64,000 nt of DNA from Stomorhina lunata (Eukaryota; Arthropoda; Insecta; Diptera; Rhiniidae): positions 154,429,273 through 154,493,272 of the forward strand of contig OW121740.1 in the NCBI GenBank assembly GCA_933228675.1, given 5' to 3'. The notes below the pieces were generated by a model. It had not been told where the DNA came from. It saw only the letters and a list, made by a program, of their open reading frames with translations, and did no database searches. A program made the position numbers and the translations under genes. Each line of letters begins with the position of its first letter. Position 1 is the first letter of the stretch. This document shows positions 21,840-32,976 of this stretch, piece by piece.

Positions 21840-23860
21840 TACCTCCAAATATTTTTGATTGTTGATATAAAAAGGGAATGTTATATATAAGAACTATAGG
21901 CTAATGTTGACCGATTGTCACAAAATTATATATGCTGCCCAGTAAGAAAAAAGGCTTATTCTCAAATTGAGGATGATTTGAAAATAAATCTTATTTCAAA
22001 GGTCAAACGTTTGATACTGATTTGATACTGATTTGAGAATAATAGCGTTCTCAAGAAAAAGGGGACTTTATTCTCAAATTGAGAAATGCCCTTATTCTCA
22101 AATCATTATCAAACCTCATTCTCAAAGGTTTTTCAAATTTGGATATCATCTACATGTGGAACATAAATAAAATGGCGTTGTATTTTTGATATGTTTGAGT
22201 TTGTTTTTGAAAACGGTGCATCATATTTGAATTCTTTTTGCTTAAAATATAATTTTTTTATTGTTAGCAAAAAAAAATTAAGAAACAAAGAAAATCTACT
22301 TCTTTTAAGCAAGGTTTTATGGTCAAATATGAATCAATTTTTAAAAATCCGGAAGAAATTACGAATTTTTTTTGAAATGCAATGACATTCCATTAAAATA
22401 TCTTAAACATTATTGTTTTTTTAACATAACATTTTTGTTTCAAGTTTGAAAAAACATTAAAATATGGTTCGATATCAAATTTTATAACACCATTTTTCAA
22501 ATTATTCTCAAATCATCTTAGGGTTTGATAATGATTTGAGAATAAGCTTTATTCTCAATTTGAAAAACTATCATTTTTCAAACATTTATTCTCAAATGAA
22601 CCCTCATTTGAAAATGAATTTGAATCTCAAACATCTGTTCAGGTTTGAAAAAAGTTTGAAAAAAACATTTGATATCAAATGTAAAAGTCATCCTATTTCA
22701 AACGTTTGACACTGTTCTTACTGGGTGGGTGGTATTTATAAAAAGTTTATTTGTGCAAAATTTAGTGACCATAGATGTCGCAGTTTATAATTTAATAGCT
22801 TTTAACTGGGGCTTGTGGCATTTTAGTGGTTTCCGGTAGCGGTTTTTATATAAAAGCTATGGTCAAATATGGATCGATTTCTATAAAATTTGTCATACTG
22901 ACCAAAAGTTGCATAAAACTTCTCTGTTCTAAATTTATTTGTCATAGATATTACTATTGTATTCAATTTATTAGAATAAATGTGATTCCCGGGGCAGGGT
23001 TATAAGGGAGCCCTAACTAAATGTGAACCGATTTCGCCCATTTTCAGTACACAGCTTTTATAACATATCAAAAGTAGTTTTGTGAAATTTTGTCTCTCTA
23101 AATCTTATAGTTAAGGAGCTATCACGCTTTTATCTGACGGACAGACGGACATAAACCCCTTTTCTTTTTATATTTTTGTGTTTCCGTAAATTATTTATAT
23201 GGGAGCTATGGTCAAATGATGACCGTTTGTGACAAAATTTTGCGCACTGGCTGGCATTGACAATTTAAAATTTAGTGATTATAAATGTTATAGTTTTAGA
23301 TTTATTGGCTTTTAAGTGTATTTTAGGTGAAATTTAGGCTGTTTTCATAAGTTTTTTGTATGGGAGCTATGGCTAAATGTGAACCGATTTTGATAAACTT
23401 TTATATGCCGCCTAGGGCTTATGTAAAACTTCTATATACCAAATTTTATCATTATAGCTATTATAGTTTGTTATTTATTAGCAAATAAGCGATTAGCCTA
23501 GGCGAGGTTATACGGAAGCTATGGCCAAATGTCAACCGATTTTGCCCAATTTCTATATCAAAATTTTCTCAAAATTGAGGAATGTTTTTACTAAGTTTCA
23601 GTAAGCTATCTCCTTTTGTTTAGACGTTATCGTGATTTCAACAGACAGACAAACGGACATCGCTCAATCGTCTTAGAATTTCATAAGGATTCAGAATAGA
23701 TATATATCGCTTTTGGTTTTTGAGAAAATATTGAGGAAATTACAAACGGAATGACAATCTCAATTTCCCCCCCCCCATTCTTTTTAATGGTGGGTATAAA
23801 AAAAGTTTATTTTCGCTAGTTTAATGTAAATTTACGTCTTTTGATACCCACCATTAAAAT
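21840..23860 (-). mobile_element. Old copy of the long GTCY family (family B)
   Basis: Blocks such as ATTCCCGGGGCAGGGTTATA, AAATGTGAACCGATTTCGCC and GACAGACAAACGGACATCGC correspond to the copies at 44520-46931 and 59811-62410. The right end reads TTTAATGGTGGGTATAAAA, with an inverted GATACCCACCATTAAA at about 23850. It is interrupted by the MITE at 21938-22725. Boundaries are approximate. No coding sequence. Confidence 0.55.
21938..22725. mobile_element. 0.8-kb CCCAGTAAGAA element, copy 1
   Basis: A 788-bp insert beginning CCCAGTAAGAA and ending TTCTTACTGGG, flanked by TG (21936-21937 and 22726-22727). Both ends are packed with short direct and inverted copies of TTCTCAAAT and TTTGAGAATA. 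The second copy, inverted, is at 50677-51473. No open frame with a known domain, so a non-autonomous DNA element. Confidence 0.88.
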
Positions 23861-23861
23861 T

Positions 23862-24329
23862 GTATATTGAGATTATAATTCCATAAGTAAATTAAATAAA
23901 TTTTATATACATAATTAAATATAGCCCGATTCGATCAAACCTTGATCATTCCCTTCGAATCAGTCTTGAACACGTTTAATACATAAGATCTTATCTATAA
24001 CTCTTATATTGCGATCTCTAAAGGTACAAGGCCAATACACGCGGCATGCGGCTGCGGGCGGTCGTAGCATTGCCGGTATATAAAATGTGCGTTTGTTTAC
24101 AAAAATATTCATATAAAAATATATTTGAGTAGGATATTTAATTAAATTTGGCAGTATTGAAAAAATCTGCGCGCGGAAAAGTATAACAAATTTCTACTTT
24201 TTTCCATTGCCGCTTCAAATTTGACAAATCAAAAAACAGCTGATTGCCGCCCGCAGCCGCTTGCCGCGTGCCTTGGCCTTCTACCTTAAAGAACCATAGA
24301 AAGGTTTTCTTATAAACGTTTTTATTTAA
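23862..24329. other. Intergenic, GC-richer patch
   Basis: A patch near 24036-24075 and again near 24240-24280 has inverted similarity (GCGGCATGCGGCTGCGGGCG against CCGCCCGCAGCCGCTTGCCG, with GGCCTT/AAGGCC just outside). It is a small inverted-repeat element of about 250 bp. No coding function is visible. Confidence 0.5.
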
Positions 24330-25120
24330 TTTTTTTTATAGAAAATTTTTCGATTAAGAAATTTTTTTATGTATGTATTTTTCTATAAAGGACATTTTTT
24401 GTATATTTGAACATTTTTCTTAAAGAAATTTTTTTTATATAGAGAGTTTTACTTATAATTTTTTTTTTATATAGAAAATGTTCATATAAAATTTAATATT
24501 AAATTTACTTAAAAAAATTTTTAGTTACAAAATTTTGTTAGGTACCTATTAAAAGTTTTTCCTTATAAAATTTTGTCAAAAAATTTTTTTTTCAGAAATT
24601 TTCTTGATAGAAAATTTTATGATCTAAAATTGTCGTATAGAAAATTGTTTGATATAAAATTTTTTTACAGAAAATTTTTGTATATAAATATTTCAAACAA
24701 AAAAATTTTTGGTATAAAATTTTCGTATAGAAAATTTTAAAATAAAAAATTATTTTAATTATAAAATTATATTAAAATTTTCTTGTAAAAAAATACATAA
24801 AAATTTTCTTAAAAAAAAATATTTTGAAATAAATTTTTTTTTATAGAAAATTTTTTGATATAAAATCTTCGTATGTACATTTTTCGATACTACATTTTTG
24901 TATAGAAAATTTTTCAAGTAGAAAATTATTCGTCATAAAATTTTCCTATAGACAGTGTTTCTTTTGTGTAGAAAAATTTTCCATGTAAAATTTTCGTATT
25001 TTTTTGTCAAAAATTTTTTCGATATGAAATTTTTGTATAGCAATTTTTTGTGTTAAAAATTTTTTGACACAAAATTTTCGTTAAGAACATTTTTTTCATA
25101 AAATTTTTGTGTAGAAGTTA
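24330..25120. repeat. Decayed TATAGAAAATTTTT-type tandem array
   Basis: Irregular alternation of TATAGAAAATTTTT and GATATAAAATTTT blocks, with no clean period left. It looks like an old, mutated version of the arrays at 47.9-49.2 kb and 52-59 kb. Confidence 0.7.
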
Positions 25121-25122
25121 TT

Positions 25123-25448
25123 ATCGATTATTCGATATCGATCGAAATGTAAAAAATTTCAGAAACATTTGTGTAGCATACTTTTAGGATAATCTAAATA
25201 ATATATAGTATATAAGGTTCACGATATTGCGACTTGTTTCTCAAAAGTTTTCTGATTGTTTTAAGAATAGATAGAATTTGATTTAAACTAAACGTTTTGC
25301 CAAACAAACGGTTATGTTTAGGTATCAAATTTTATTAAACTTTTTTTCAAAGTAAATTATTTTGAAAACCCCTAAGGTATGTTACACAATATTTGCTTAA
25401 AAGTCTGAGTTTTCGATCGATATCGAATGCGGGAATTTGACACCTGAA
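25123..25448. mobile_element. GGGGCC-ended MITE, copy 2
   Basis: It runs from TTCGATATCGATCGAAATG to GATCGATATCGAATGCGGG. The outermost left bases are lost where it meets the decayed array. The interior TAGCATACTTTTAGGATAAT and AAGGTATGTTACACAATATT blocks match the other copies. Confidence 0.78.
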
Positions 25449-25901
25449 TAGATCTGAATAATTTTTTCTATAAAACCTCTTTTTTTTGCACCGAATCTTG
25501 TAAGTATATAACTTTTTAATACTATTATTATTTAAAAATGTAAAAAGGTTTTCGTTTCCTTTCTTTATCTTATAACCTTAATGCGAACTTGTAGATATTA
25601 AAAAATTTAAATTCTTGTATCTTTTTATAAAATTTAAAAAATCTTTAAAAAATTACTGCATTTTCTTGGAATAGTTTTTATCATGTTCTTGAAAAATTAA
25701 AAATTTTAGTTTTTAAAAGATTTCTTTCCCAATTTCTTGCAGTTAAAAAATAAGTGCTACTTAAAAAGTTATTAACATTATTGTATTTTATTCTATTATT
25801 GTTGTAATTAAGTTAGTTTAAGAATATACATTTTTTAATTTAAAAAAAAATTTAAAATTTAAAAGGTGCATAACATTTTCAGTTATCCCAACTTATTGAA
25901 T

Positions 25902-26215
25902 AGGGGCCAAATTACGGCATTCGATATTGATCGAAATCTTTGTTATTTTCAAAAGATTTGTATAGCATACTTTGAGGATAATCAAAATTATTTAAAAGAT
26001 GCACAGTTTACTACATTTTTTGAAGTTATTTGCCAAAAGATGAACGATAGTAAAAGAGTTTTAGTTGAACAATATATTTTTTTTAAAAACGAATCAAAAT
26101 AGATACCAAATTTAAATAAATAATAAATAATAATAAATTTTTTGCATCGAAGTAACTTTGATCATCCCTAAAGTATACTTCACAATATTCGCTTAAAAGT
26201 CTGTGTTTTCGAGAA
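25902..26215. mobile_element. GGGGCC-ended MITE, copy 3 (right end worn)
   Basis: It begins GGGGCCAAATTACGGCATTC, then GATATTGATCGAAA, with AGCATACTTTGAGGATAATC inside and CACAATATTCGCTTAAAAGT near the end. The right terminal inverted repeat is not recognisable. A 78-codon open frame over this copy is not a gene. Confidence 0.72.
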
Positions 26216-26394
26216 GATGGTTTATGTGAGGATGTTTGCTCAAAATCGGTTAAGCGGTTCTTCATTTATCACATTTTTTGGAACAAATTAATTAGTATTT
26301 TTTTACAATCCATGGAAATTTTGTATATTAAAATAATATGTAAATATAAAAAATTTCCATATATTGTATAAACTCTATAATTTCTTTCTACACA

Positions 26395-26600
26395 TCGTAA
26401 ACAGTGCATTTGATCATGCTATGATCTTTAACAAAGTTGTTGCGTATAAATCGACGGAGGTTTCTTTAGTTAGTTGGATTAATTTCCGATAGATGGCGTC
26501 ACTGAAAATGATTTTAAATGAATTGAATCGTAAACTGTGCATATTTGATCATGTGCTGATTGGACAAAATCAATAAAATGATTAAAAATTAATTGAATAT
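26395..26600 (-). repeat. GGCGCC-containing repeat, reverse copies
   Basis: About 1.5 units related to the tandem repeats at 40627-40980, in reverse. ATCGTAAACAGTGCATTTGATCA, the AGATGGCGTCACTGAAAAT block and CGTAAACTGTGCAT recur in the same order. The two loci are 14 kb apart, so this is a dispersed family. Confidence 0.72.
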
Positions 26601-26719
26601 TTGTGTAATGTCTTTTCCTTTAAATTTATTTAAGTTGATGGCACAGCAACGCTCATATGCTACAATTAGTTAAATTAAAAAATTTGGTTCTATTAAATAA
26701 AGAGCTTTCTCGGCATAAT

Positions 26720-27036
26720 CAGGGGCCACATTGTCACATTCGATCAAAATGTGAGATATTTTAGAGACATTTGTGTAGCATACTTTTTGGATAATCTAAA
26801 TAATATATAACATATAAAGTTTACGACATTATGACTTATGTATTTGTTTAAAGTTCCCTTAAAGTAAAAGAATTTCATTTAAACGAAATATTTTGACAAA
26901 CGGATTAGTTTAGATGTCAAATTTATTAAACTTTTTGCAAAATAAATTGTTTTCAAAATCCCTAAGGTATGTTAGACAATATTTGCTTAAAAGTCGAAGT
27001 TTTCAATCGATATCGAATGCGGCGATTCGGCCCCAG
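26720..27036. mobile_element. GGGGCC-ended MITE, copy 4
   Basis: It begins CAGGGGCCACATTGTCACAT and ends ATATCGAATGCGGCGATTCG then GCCCC. This is the most complete pair of termini in the family, about 317 bp. Non-coding. Confidence 0.8.
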
Positions 27037-27039
27037 AGT

Positions 27040-27577
27040 TCCCATCAATATAATCAAATTATAAAAAATTCAGTATTTTGAAATATTTTATAGATTATTA
27101 ATATTTTAAAATGTTTTAATTTTTACATTAAATATATATATATTTTGTTAAATCAAACATATTATTCTATATTTTCGAAAACCTTGTTCTATATCAAAAA
27201 AAAAACTGTTTAATGTTACGATAATCTATCTTTAGTTTTAATTGATGTAAGTTTAAAATACTTTGACATTCAAAGTAAAAATCATGTTTTTTGTAAATAT
27301 ATATTTTAAAAAAATTAATTTTGAATAAACTCTATAATTTTTAGATGTATTTTATTAAAAAAAAAAAAAACATTTCTATATAATTTATACAATAAAGAAA
27401 GTAATTATTTTGTGTTCCATTATTTAGGTACTTTTGAGATTCAAAATGTATTTGTTTAATAAAATAAAAATTATAATAAGCACAATTTTTTTTTTATTTC
27501 TGACTTTTTATTTCAACTAAAGTTTTGAACAGAAACATTAATCTTTCTCCTCTAAAGAATAATATGATGGATATGGC
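27040..27577. other. AT-rich stretch, no gene recognised
   Basis: Very AT-rich, with A- and T-runs. No open frame, RNA gene or element boundary is supported. Confidence 0.5.
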
Positions 27578-27579
27578 AA

Positions 27580-27889
27580 CCCAGTCAGCATTTTTGTTAT
27601 TTTCTGATTATATTTGACTCTTTTTCGACTGCTGCGGACGATTAAAACAATCGATTATGCTATCATTTTCGATTCTATCGAATTTCAATCCCTTAAATGT
27701 TTGATTTTTAATGAATATGCTTTTAGTTATTGTATTTTTAAATAGTAACTTTTAAAGCATAAGCGCAAATCTACTTCGAATAGTTTTTTAATCGCGCAGA
27801 CAATAAATAATTTTTTGGTCTTCCAAACTGGTTAAAAAAGACTTATTTGGGTGATTTTTCAAAAAAAAATCTTCTAAATGCTGACTGGG
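27580..27889. mobile_element. 0.3-kb CCCAGTCAGCA element
   Basis: A 310-bp insert beginning CCCAGTCAGCATTT and ending AAATGCTGACTGGG, a perfect 14-bp TIR, flanked by AA (27578-27579 and 27890-27891). The interior has CTTTTTCGACTGC and CGGACGATTAAAAC. A truncated relative lies at 49246-49390. No coding capacity. Confidence 0.88.
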
Positions 27890-27992
27890 AATGTCAGAGT
27901 AAACCAGACCTGTCCAAAAACATATACATTAATATTTGCATTTGTGGTAAACAGGTTTGGAAGCTCTTACGGTCAGTGTTGCCAGATTTACT

Positions 27993-28104
27993 TTTGACGT
28001 GGTAGTAAAAAAAACTCTAACAGAGAGAGAAATGTAGCCCTTACAGAGCCGCGAACACCGATATATAAAATTTTATGATCGGACTTAAAATGGCGACAAA
28101 GTGA
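27993..28104. mobile_element. Fragment of the foldback arm seen at 28722-29280
   Basis: The sequence TTGACGTGGTAGT, AGAAATGTAGCCCTTACAGA, GCCGCG and GATCGGACTTAAAATGGCGA is the reverse complement of 28862-28962. It directly abuts the GTCY element's 3' end at 28105, so the GTCY element landed inside an older copy of this foldback. Confidence 0.75.
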
Positions 28105-29446
28105 AACAAGTACGAAAGTGCTTTAGCCGGTCAAGCCCGACCATACGATACTCTTCACCACTAAGGTAAAGGTGTTATTTTTCCTGTATAAAGAAAAATA
28201 TTTCATAAATTTTGCCATCATACAAACATTTTCTCAAAACTTATATATTTAAGCTTTTTTCTTCATTTGGACTTATATGAGAGCTAGGGTCAAATGTGGA
28301 CCGATCTCGTTCTCGAAACTTAACAAATTGATTACAGTTTCTACAAAAATTATGTATACAAACTCAAAATTCCTATTATCTTCAGATTTAAGAGCGTTTT
28401 AGTGATTTCTGTCTCATTTAGTTCGTTTTTAAAGAAGAGTTTGTATGGGAGCTATGGTCAAATGTGGACCGATTTCAACGAAATTTGGTACAGTAATTTT
28501 AGTTTACATAAGCAGTATTTGCTTTTAATTTTATGAAAAAATATTGATACTTGTGGCCAATATATCAATTCCGGGAAGTGGGACCTATGGGAGGTACCAT
28601 AATAATGACGAATTTTAATAGCCATGTTCCCATTATCAAAAAAATGATCTGTGTCAAATTTCATCAAATTATCTTTAGAATTGCGACCTGTAGTTTGATT
28701 ACAAGGTTTACATGGGGGTCCTGTAGAGCGGTTCGCCTTCCATACAAATAATATAAGTTGTGTCAGTCACCCCCTAGGATCAAAGACAATGTTAAAATAA
28801 TTCTAAAAATTTTATTTTTATTTTTTTAAAACGCCTACAAATACCGCCCTTTTAGTATTTTGTTCACTGTGTCGCCATTTTAAGTCCGATCATAACATTT
28901 TATATATCGCGGCTCTGTAAGGGCTACATTTCTCTATTTGATAGTATTTTACGACCACGTCAATTTATATTCATAATTAAAAAAAAACTAGATTTGTACA
29001 CGATTCGGTTAGGGTGGGTACGGATCGAATTTTGAAAAATTATGACTAGAAATTGATGTGGTAGTAAAAAACTATCAAAGTGAGAAATGCAGCCCTTATA
29101 CAGCCGTGAACACCGAAGTGTTATGATCGGGCTAAAGCCGACTAAGTTAACAAAATACAAAAAGGGCGGTATTTGTAGGCGTGGTAAAAAAATAAAAAAA
29201 AAATTATTAGACTAATTTTCACATTATCTTTAATCCTAGGCGGTGGTGACTGACTCAACTTTTTTTTCGAACCACTCTAAGGTCCAGCCAGACGGACGGA
29301 CGGACTGACATCGCTAAATCGACTCAGAAAGTGATTCTAAGCCTATTGGTATACTAAAAGGTGGGTCTAAGACAAATATTTCTATGCGTTACATAAATCA
29401 GCACAAACTTATAATACCCTTTCCACCTATGGTGGTGAAGGGTATA
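28105..29446 (-). mobile_element. GTCY (mini-me-like) element interrupted by a foldback
   Basis: On the minus strand the 5' half lies at 29281-29446 (ATACCCTTTCCACC reversed, then the GTCC/GGAC microsatellite) and the 3' half at 28105-28721. The 3' half ends with the ACCGGCTAAAGCACTTTCG and ACTTGT region. The two halves rejoin at GGTCC when the insert 28722-29280 is removed, matching the uninterrupted copy at 38901-39684. Confidence 0.82.
28722..29280. mobile_element. 559-bp foldback element (AGAGCGGTTCG ends)
   Basis: The arms of about 240 bp are inverted copies. From the outside in they run TAGAGYGGTTCG, GTGACTGA, ATCCTAGG, AAATACCGCCCTTTT or its complement, the GCCCTTAxAGAGCCG block, and the CACGTCAA centre. 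The flanking GGTCC (28717-28721 and 29281-29285) is a 5-bp target duplication inside the host GTCY element. No coding sequence. Confidence 0.82.
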
Positions 29447-30095
29447 AAAAATACTAAAAGGGCGGTATTTGTAGGAGTTGTAAAAAAATATATTTTTTTG
29501 TTAGAATTGCATTAACATTATCTTTAATCCTAGAGGGTGACTGACACAACTTTTTTTTTTTTTTTGTATTGAAGTCGAACCGCTCTACGAGACCCCCATT
29601 CTAAAGACAATTTGATGAAATTTGGCCCAGATAATTTTTTTGATAGTGGGACCATGCGTATTGAGTTTCGTCAAAATCGGTTCATTATTTTGGTACCTCC
29701 CATAGCTCCCACTTCCCGCAATTGATATTTTGGCCGCAAGTCTCAAAATCCTGCTTATGTAAGCCAAAATCACTGTACCAAATTTCGTTGAAATCGGTCC
29801 ACATTGGACCATAGCTCCCATACAAACTCTTTTGTCAAAACGCACTAAATGAGACAAAAATCACTAAAACGATTGTAAATCTAAAGAAAATGAGAATTTT
29901 GAGTTTATTTTTTGCATACATAATTTTTATAAAAACTGTAATTAATTTGCCAAAGTTCGAGATAATCGGTCTACATCTCATATAAGTCCAAATGCTTAAA
30001 TATCAAAGTTTTGAGAAAATGTTTGTATGATGGCAAAATTTTGCAAATAAATGTCTTTATACAGGAAAAAGAACACCTTTGACTATCGTATGTTC
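29447..30095 (+). mobile_element. Chimeric fragment: foldback arm joined to GTCY 3' half
   Basis: One foldback arm (AAAGGGCGGTATTTGTAGGA to TCGAACCGCTCTAC) is joined at GAGACCCCCAT to the 3' half of a second GTCY element. The junction is the same one as at 28721/28722. The GTCY part fades after ACAGGAAAAAGAACACCTTT, before its hairpin end. Confidence 0.75.
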
Positions 30096-30578
30096 GGACT
30101 TTATATCCCTTATATCCCTATTTATCCGATTTATCCCTTTCTTACTTGTCTTTTATATTTTCGAGCATCTTTATATAATCGAACAAAAAATTTTAATCTG
30201 GCAGCACTGACTGACACTGACAAAGACAATTTTACGTAAGTATGAGCGAGACAAACATAGTTGCGTCTCGCTCATACATAGTGTGTCGGAGTGAAAGCTC
30301 AAAAGCTCTTTTGTAAAAGTTTGCACATTGTGCTGTATGTAGTAGAGTTGGACGGCTCCGGTGTAAGCCATTCTTGTAGTAAAAGCTTTTTAGGAGTGAT
30401 TAAACTTGAATGAGGTATAACTCTATTTTGTTAGAACACAACACCTTTTTCGTAGATAAAATTTTGCCTTTTTGTGTTTAAGTGCATAATTCAGATTTTC
30501 CAGGTGATAACAGTAAACTTTCGAAAATTGTGTTATTAAAGCTCAAACATACAGTTCCTTTAAATGCCATCTAACAGA
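30096..30578. other. Intergenic stretch with one hairpin
   Basis: No gene is recognised. A perfect 13-bp inverted repeat, GTATGAGCGAGAC (30240-30252) and GTCTCGCTCATAC (30265-30277), could form a stem with a 12-base loop. Its role is unknown. Confidence 0.55.
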
Positions 30579-30686
30579 TATTGGCTGTTTTTTTTAGAGG
30601 TATAGAACTTCGAATTGAAATAAAACACAAGAAAATCGTTTTAATGTCCATCAATTTGGCTTTATTGGAAGGATAATTTTATGCCA

Positions 30687-31450
30687 TTAATGTTTAAATA
30701 TGATTTCGGGCATGTGGCCGCCGCGGCTGGCTCGAATAAAGCCAATTCTACAGGTCCAATTTTCAACTACTTTTTCGAGCATATTGGGCCGTATGTTGGC
30801 AATAACGCCACGAATGTTGGCTTCCAAGTCCCCTAACGTTTCTGGTTTGTTGGCGTAGACGAGCGACGTCACATCTTGGTGGCCAATTGACAGGTCCATT
30901 CCGCGAAATTATGCGCTCATCGAATGTTTCCTTCAATAAATCAATTGTGACGTGCGCTGTGTGGCATGTAGTGCCGTCTTGTTGGAACCACAACTCATCC
31001 ACATTCATGCCATCCAATTGGGGAACAAAATAGTCGGTTATCAAGGCTCTATACCGGTCTCCATTTATGGTAACTGACTCTCCAGCATTATTTCGGAAGA
31101 AGTATGGCCCAATGGCTCCACCAGCCCATAGAGCACACCAAACAGTCAGTTTTTGTGGATGTAATGGCGTCTCAAGGGTCTCATGTGGATTCTCTTCACT
31201 CCAAATGCGGCAATTTTGCTTGTTGACGTAGCCATTCAACCAAAAATGAGCCTCATCACTGAACAAAATTTTGCGATGAAAATCAGCATCGAGATCAATC
31301 TCATTTTCGGCCCATACACCAAAATCACGACGCATTGCATGGTCTCGCGGCTTTAATTCTTGCACAAGCTGGATCTTGTAAGGTCGCAAGCCAAGATCTT
31401 TGCGCAAAATCTTCCATAAAGATGATGGACAAAGCTCCAATTGCTGTGCA
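30687..31450 (-). pseudogene. rosa-type mariner transposase, catalytic part
   Basis: Minus-strand reading gives HRAQQLELCPSSLWKILRKD, then KILFSDEAHFWLNGYVNKQN (first Asp) and LWFQQDGTTCHTA (second Asp). It then runs through ISRNGPVNWPPRCDV and, after a frame change, SLVYANKPETLGDLEANIRG to MPEIIFKH. Relatives have SCDLTPLDYFLWGYVK between the last two blocks. That stretch, including the third catalytic Asp, is deleted here near 30880. The product would be catalytically dead even without the other damage. Confidence 0.92.
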
Positions 31451-31455
31451 CGGTG

Positions 31456-32815
31456 CACAGTGGTTTACGGACGCTTTTTTTTGGAAATAATTCTGTAACT
31501 TTTGAACGACTGGAGATATTTGAATGAAATTTGACATGGTGGTAGTCAAGGAGTATTTGAGTTGGTTTTTAAAAGCACTGGTCCATGAGGGGTCGGGAGA
31601 GTGATTGATGGACCTTCAAAGTTGGTCACCTCGGGTGTTCGATTTTTTTAAAAATTCGCCAAAAATCCATTTATGTATGGATTGAAAAGAAATTTTAAAC
31701 TTAAGTTGTCCTTGAGAAGATCTACAAAAAATATGCTTAAATGTGTAGGTTATCTCCTTTGGATTTCGAGATATTTGGGTAAAAAGGAATTTTTAGGTTG
31801 ATTTTTTACCTCTTTTTTTAAGCTTTTTTTGATCTGGTGGACGCATCTGAGGACCAAAAATTTTTTAAGAATATTCTTTAAATTTGTAATAAAATTCTGA
31901 ATAATTTTTGTGCAAGTTAGTTATAGAAATCTTCTTTTGTTTAAAAGTTAAAAATATTCAAAGTTGAAACTTACAAAAAATTTCGCTTTTTTTTTAGTTT
32001 TTCCCCAAAAGATAGCTATATTTTTTCACTAATAAAAAAATATTTTCTTAAGAAACATAAAAAGATTTTTAAAGTTTTTAAAAGAAAACATAATGAGAAT
32101 GCGCATAAAACAAATTTCTTGCTAATTGGACTTTTGGTCCTCGCACATGTCCTCTCCAAAAAATGGCAATTTGTAAAAAAAAAAATTAGTTTAAACAAAA
32201 ATTTCTCAAAAGGCAAAGCACCGATTTGAAAAAAATTATAATGTTCATATTTTCCAATATATCTGTTATTGATTAGAAAAGTTTTTTCTGAAACGCGCTG
32301 CAAATAGAGACAGTGTTGCCATATTTGTAAAAAAACTCATTTTTTGAAACACCTTTTTCCCCAGTTGGGAATTGGGGAATTTTTAAGTTAAAATTGGGAA
32401 TTTTTTTTAGTCTATTGCTTTTACATCTTATTGGTCTACATTACTACAAAATTTCATTGTAATATCTTTATCCATGTCATTTCCACAGAATATCAAAGAT
32501 TAAAAATATTTTCCTTAAAAAAGCAGAAAAACAATTTTTTTTTGTTTTACGATACAAAGTGTAAAAAAAGTAACGCACTTAAAAAAAACTTTTACTTAGT
32601 GCTAATCTCCTAGTCTTTCCCGATCTAATGATACTAAACATGTATATAAAGCATTAATACCGAGTCTTAAAAAACTCTGAAAACTTTGGCCCCCGTAGCA
32701 TTTTTACACTGTTTATTTAAATATAAGTGATGAATTTGTGCATATAAAATTAATAATCATACTCAAATATTTCACTATAAGATGACAATGATCCTTCGAT
32801 AACAAACAAATATTT
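31456..32815. repeat. Transib left terminal inverted repeat
   Basis: About 1.36 kb, non-coding. It matches 35620-36984 in inverse with only scattered single-base differences, for example GTGGTAGTCAAGG against GTGATAGTCAAGG, and TGCGCATAAAAC against TGCGTATAAAAC. Identity ends near the ACAAACAAATATTTT block. The high identity of the two arms suggests recent insertion or ongoing conversion between them. Confidence 0.93.
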
Positions 32816-32976
32816 TTTTATTTTTTTAAAGAAAATATCATGAGGATTTATGAAATATCAAAATGTAAATAATTTGTACTTATATTAAAAGGTGAAATAC
32901 ATTTTATTGAAGTATTTGTAGTTAAAGTTTAAACTTACAGTTTTTATTACATATTTATATAAAAGTAGTTATTTAC

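Noticed and set aside
31463..31500. Possible RSS nonamer near the CACAGTG end
   Set aside because: The T8G run after 12 bases and the AATAATTCT after 23 bases are poor matches to the nonamer. Calling a full RSS is not justified.
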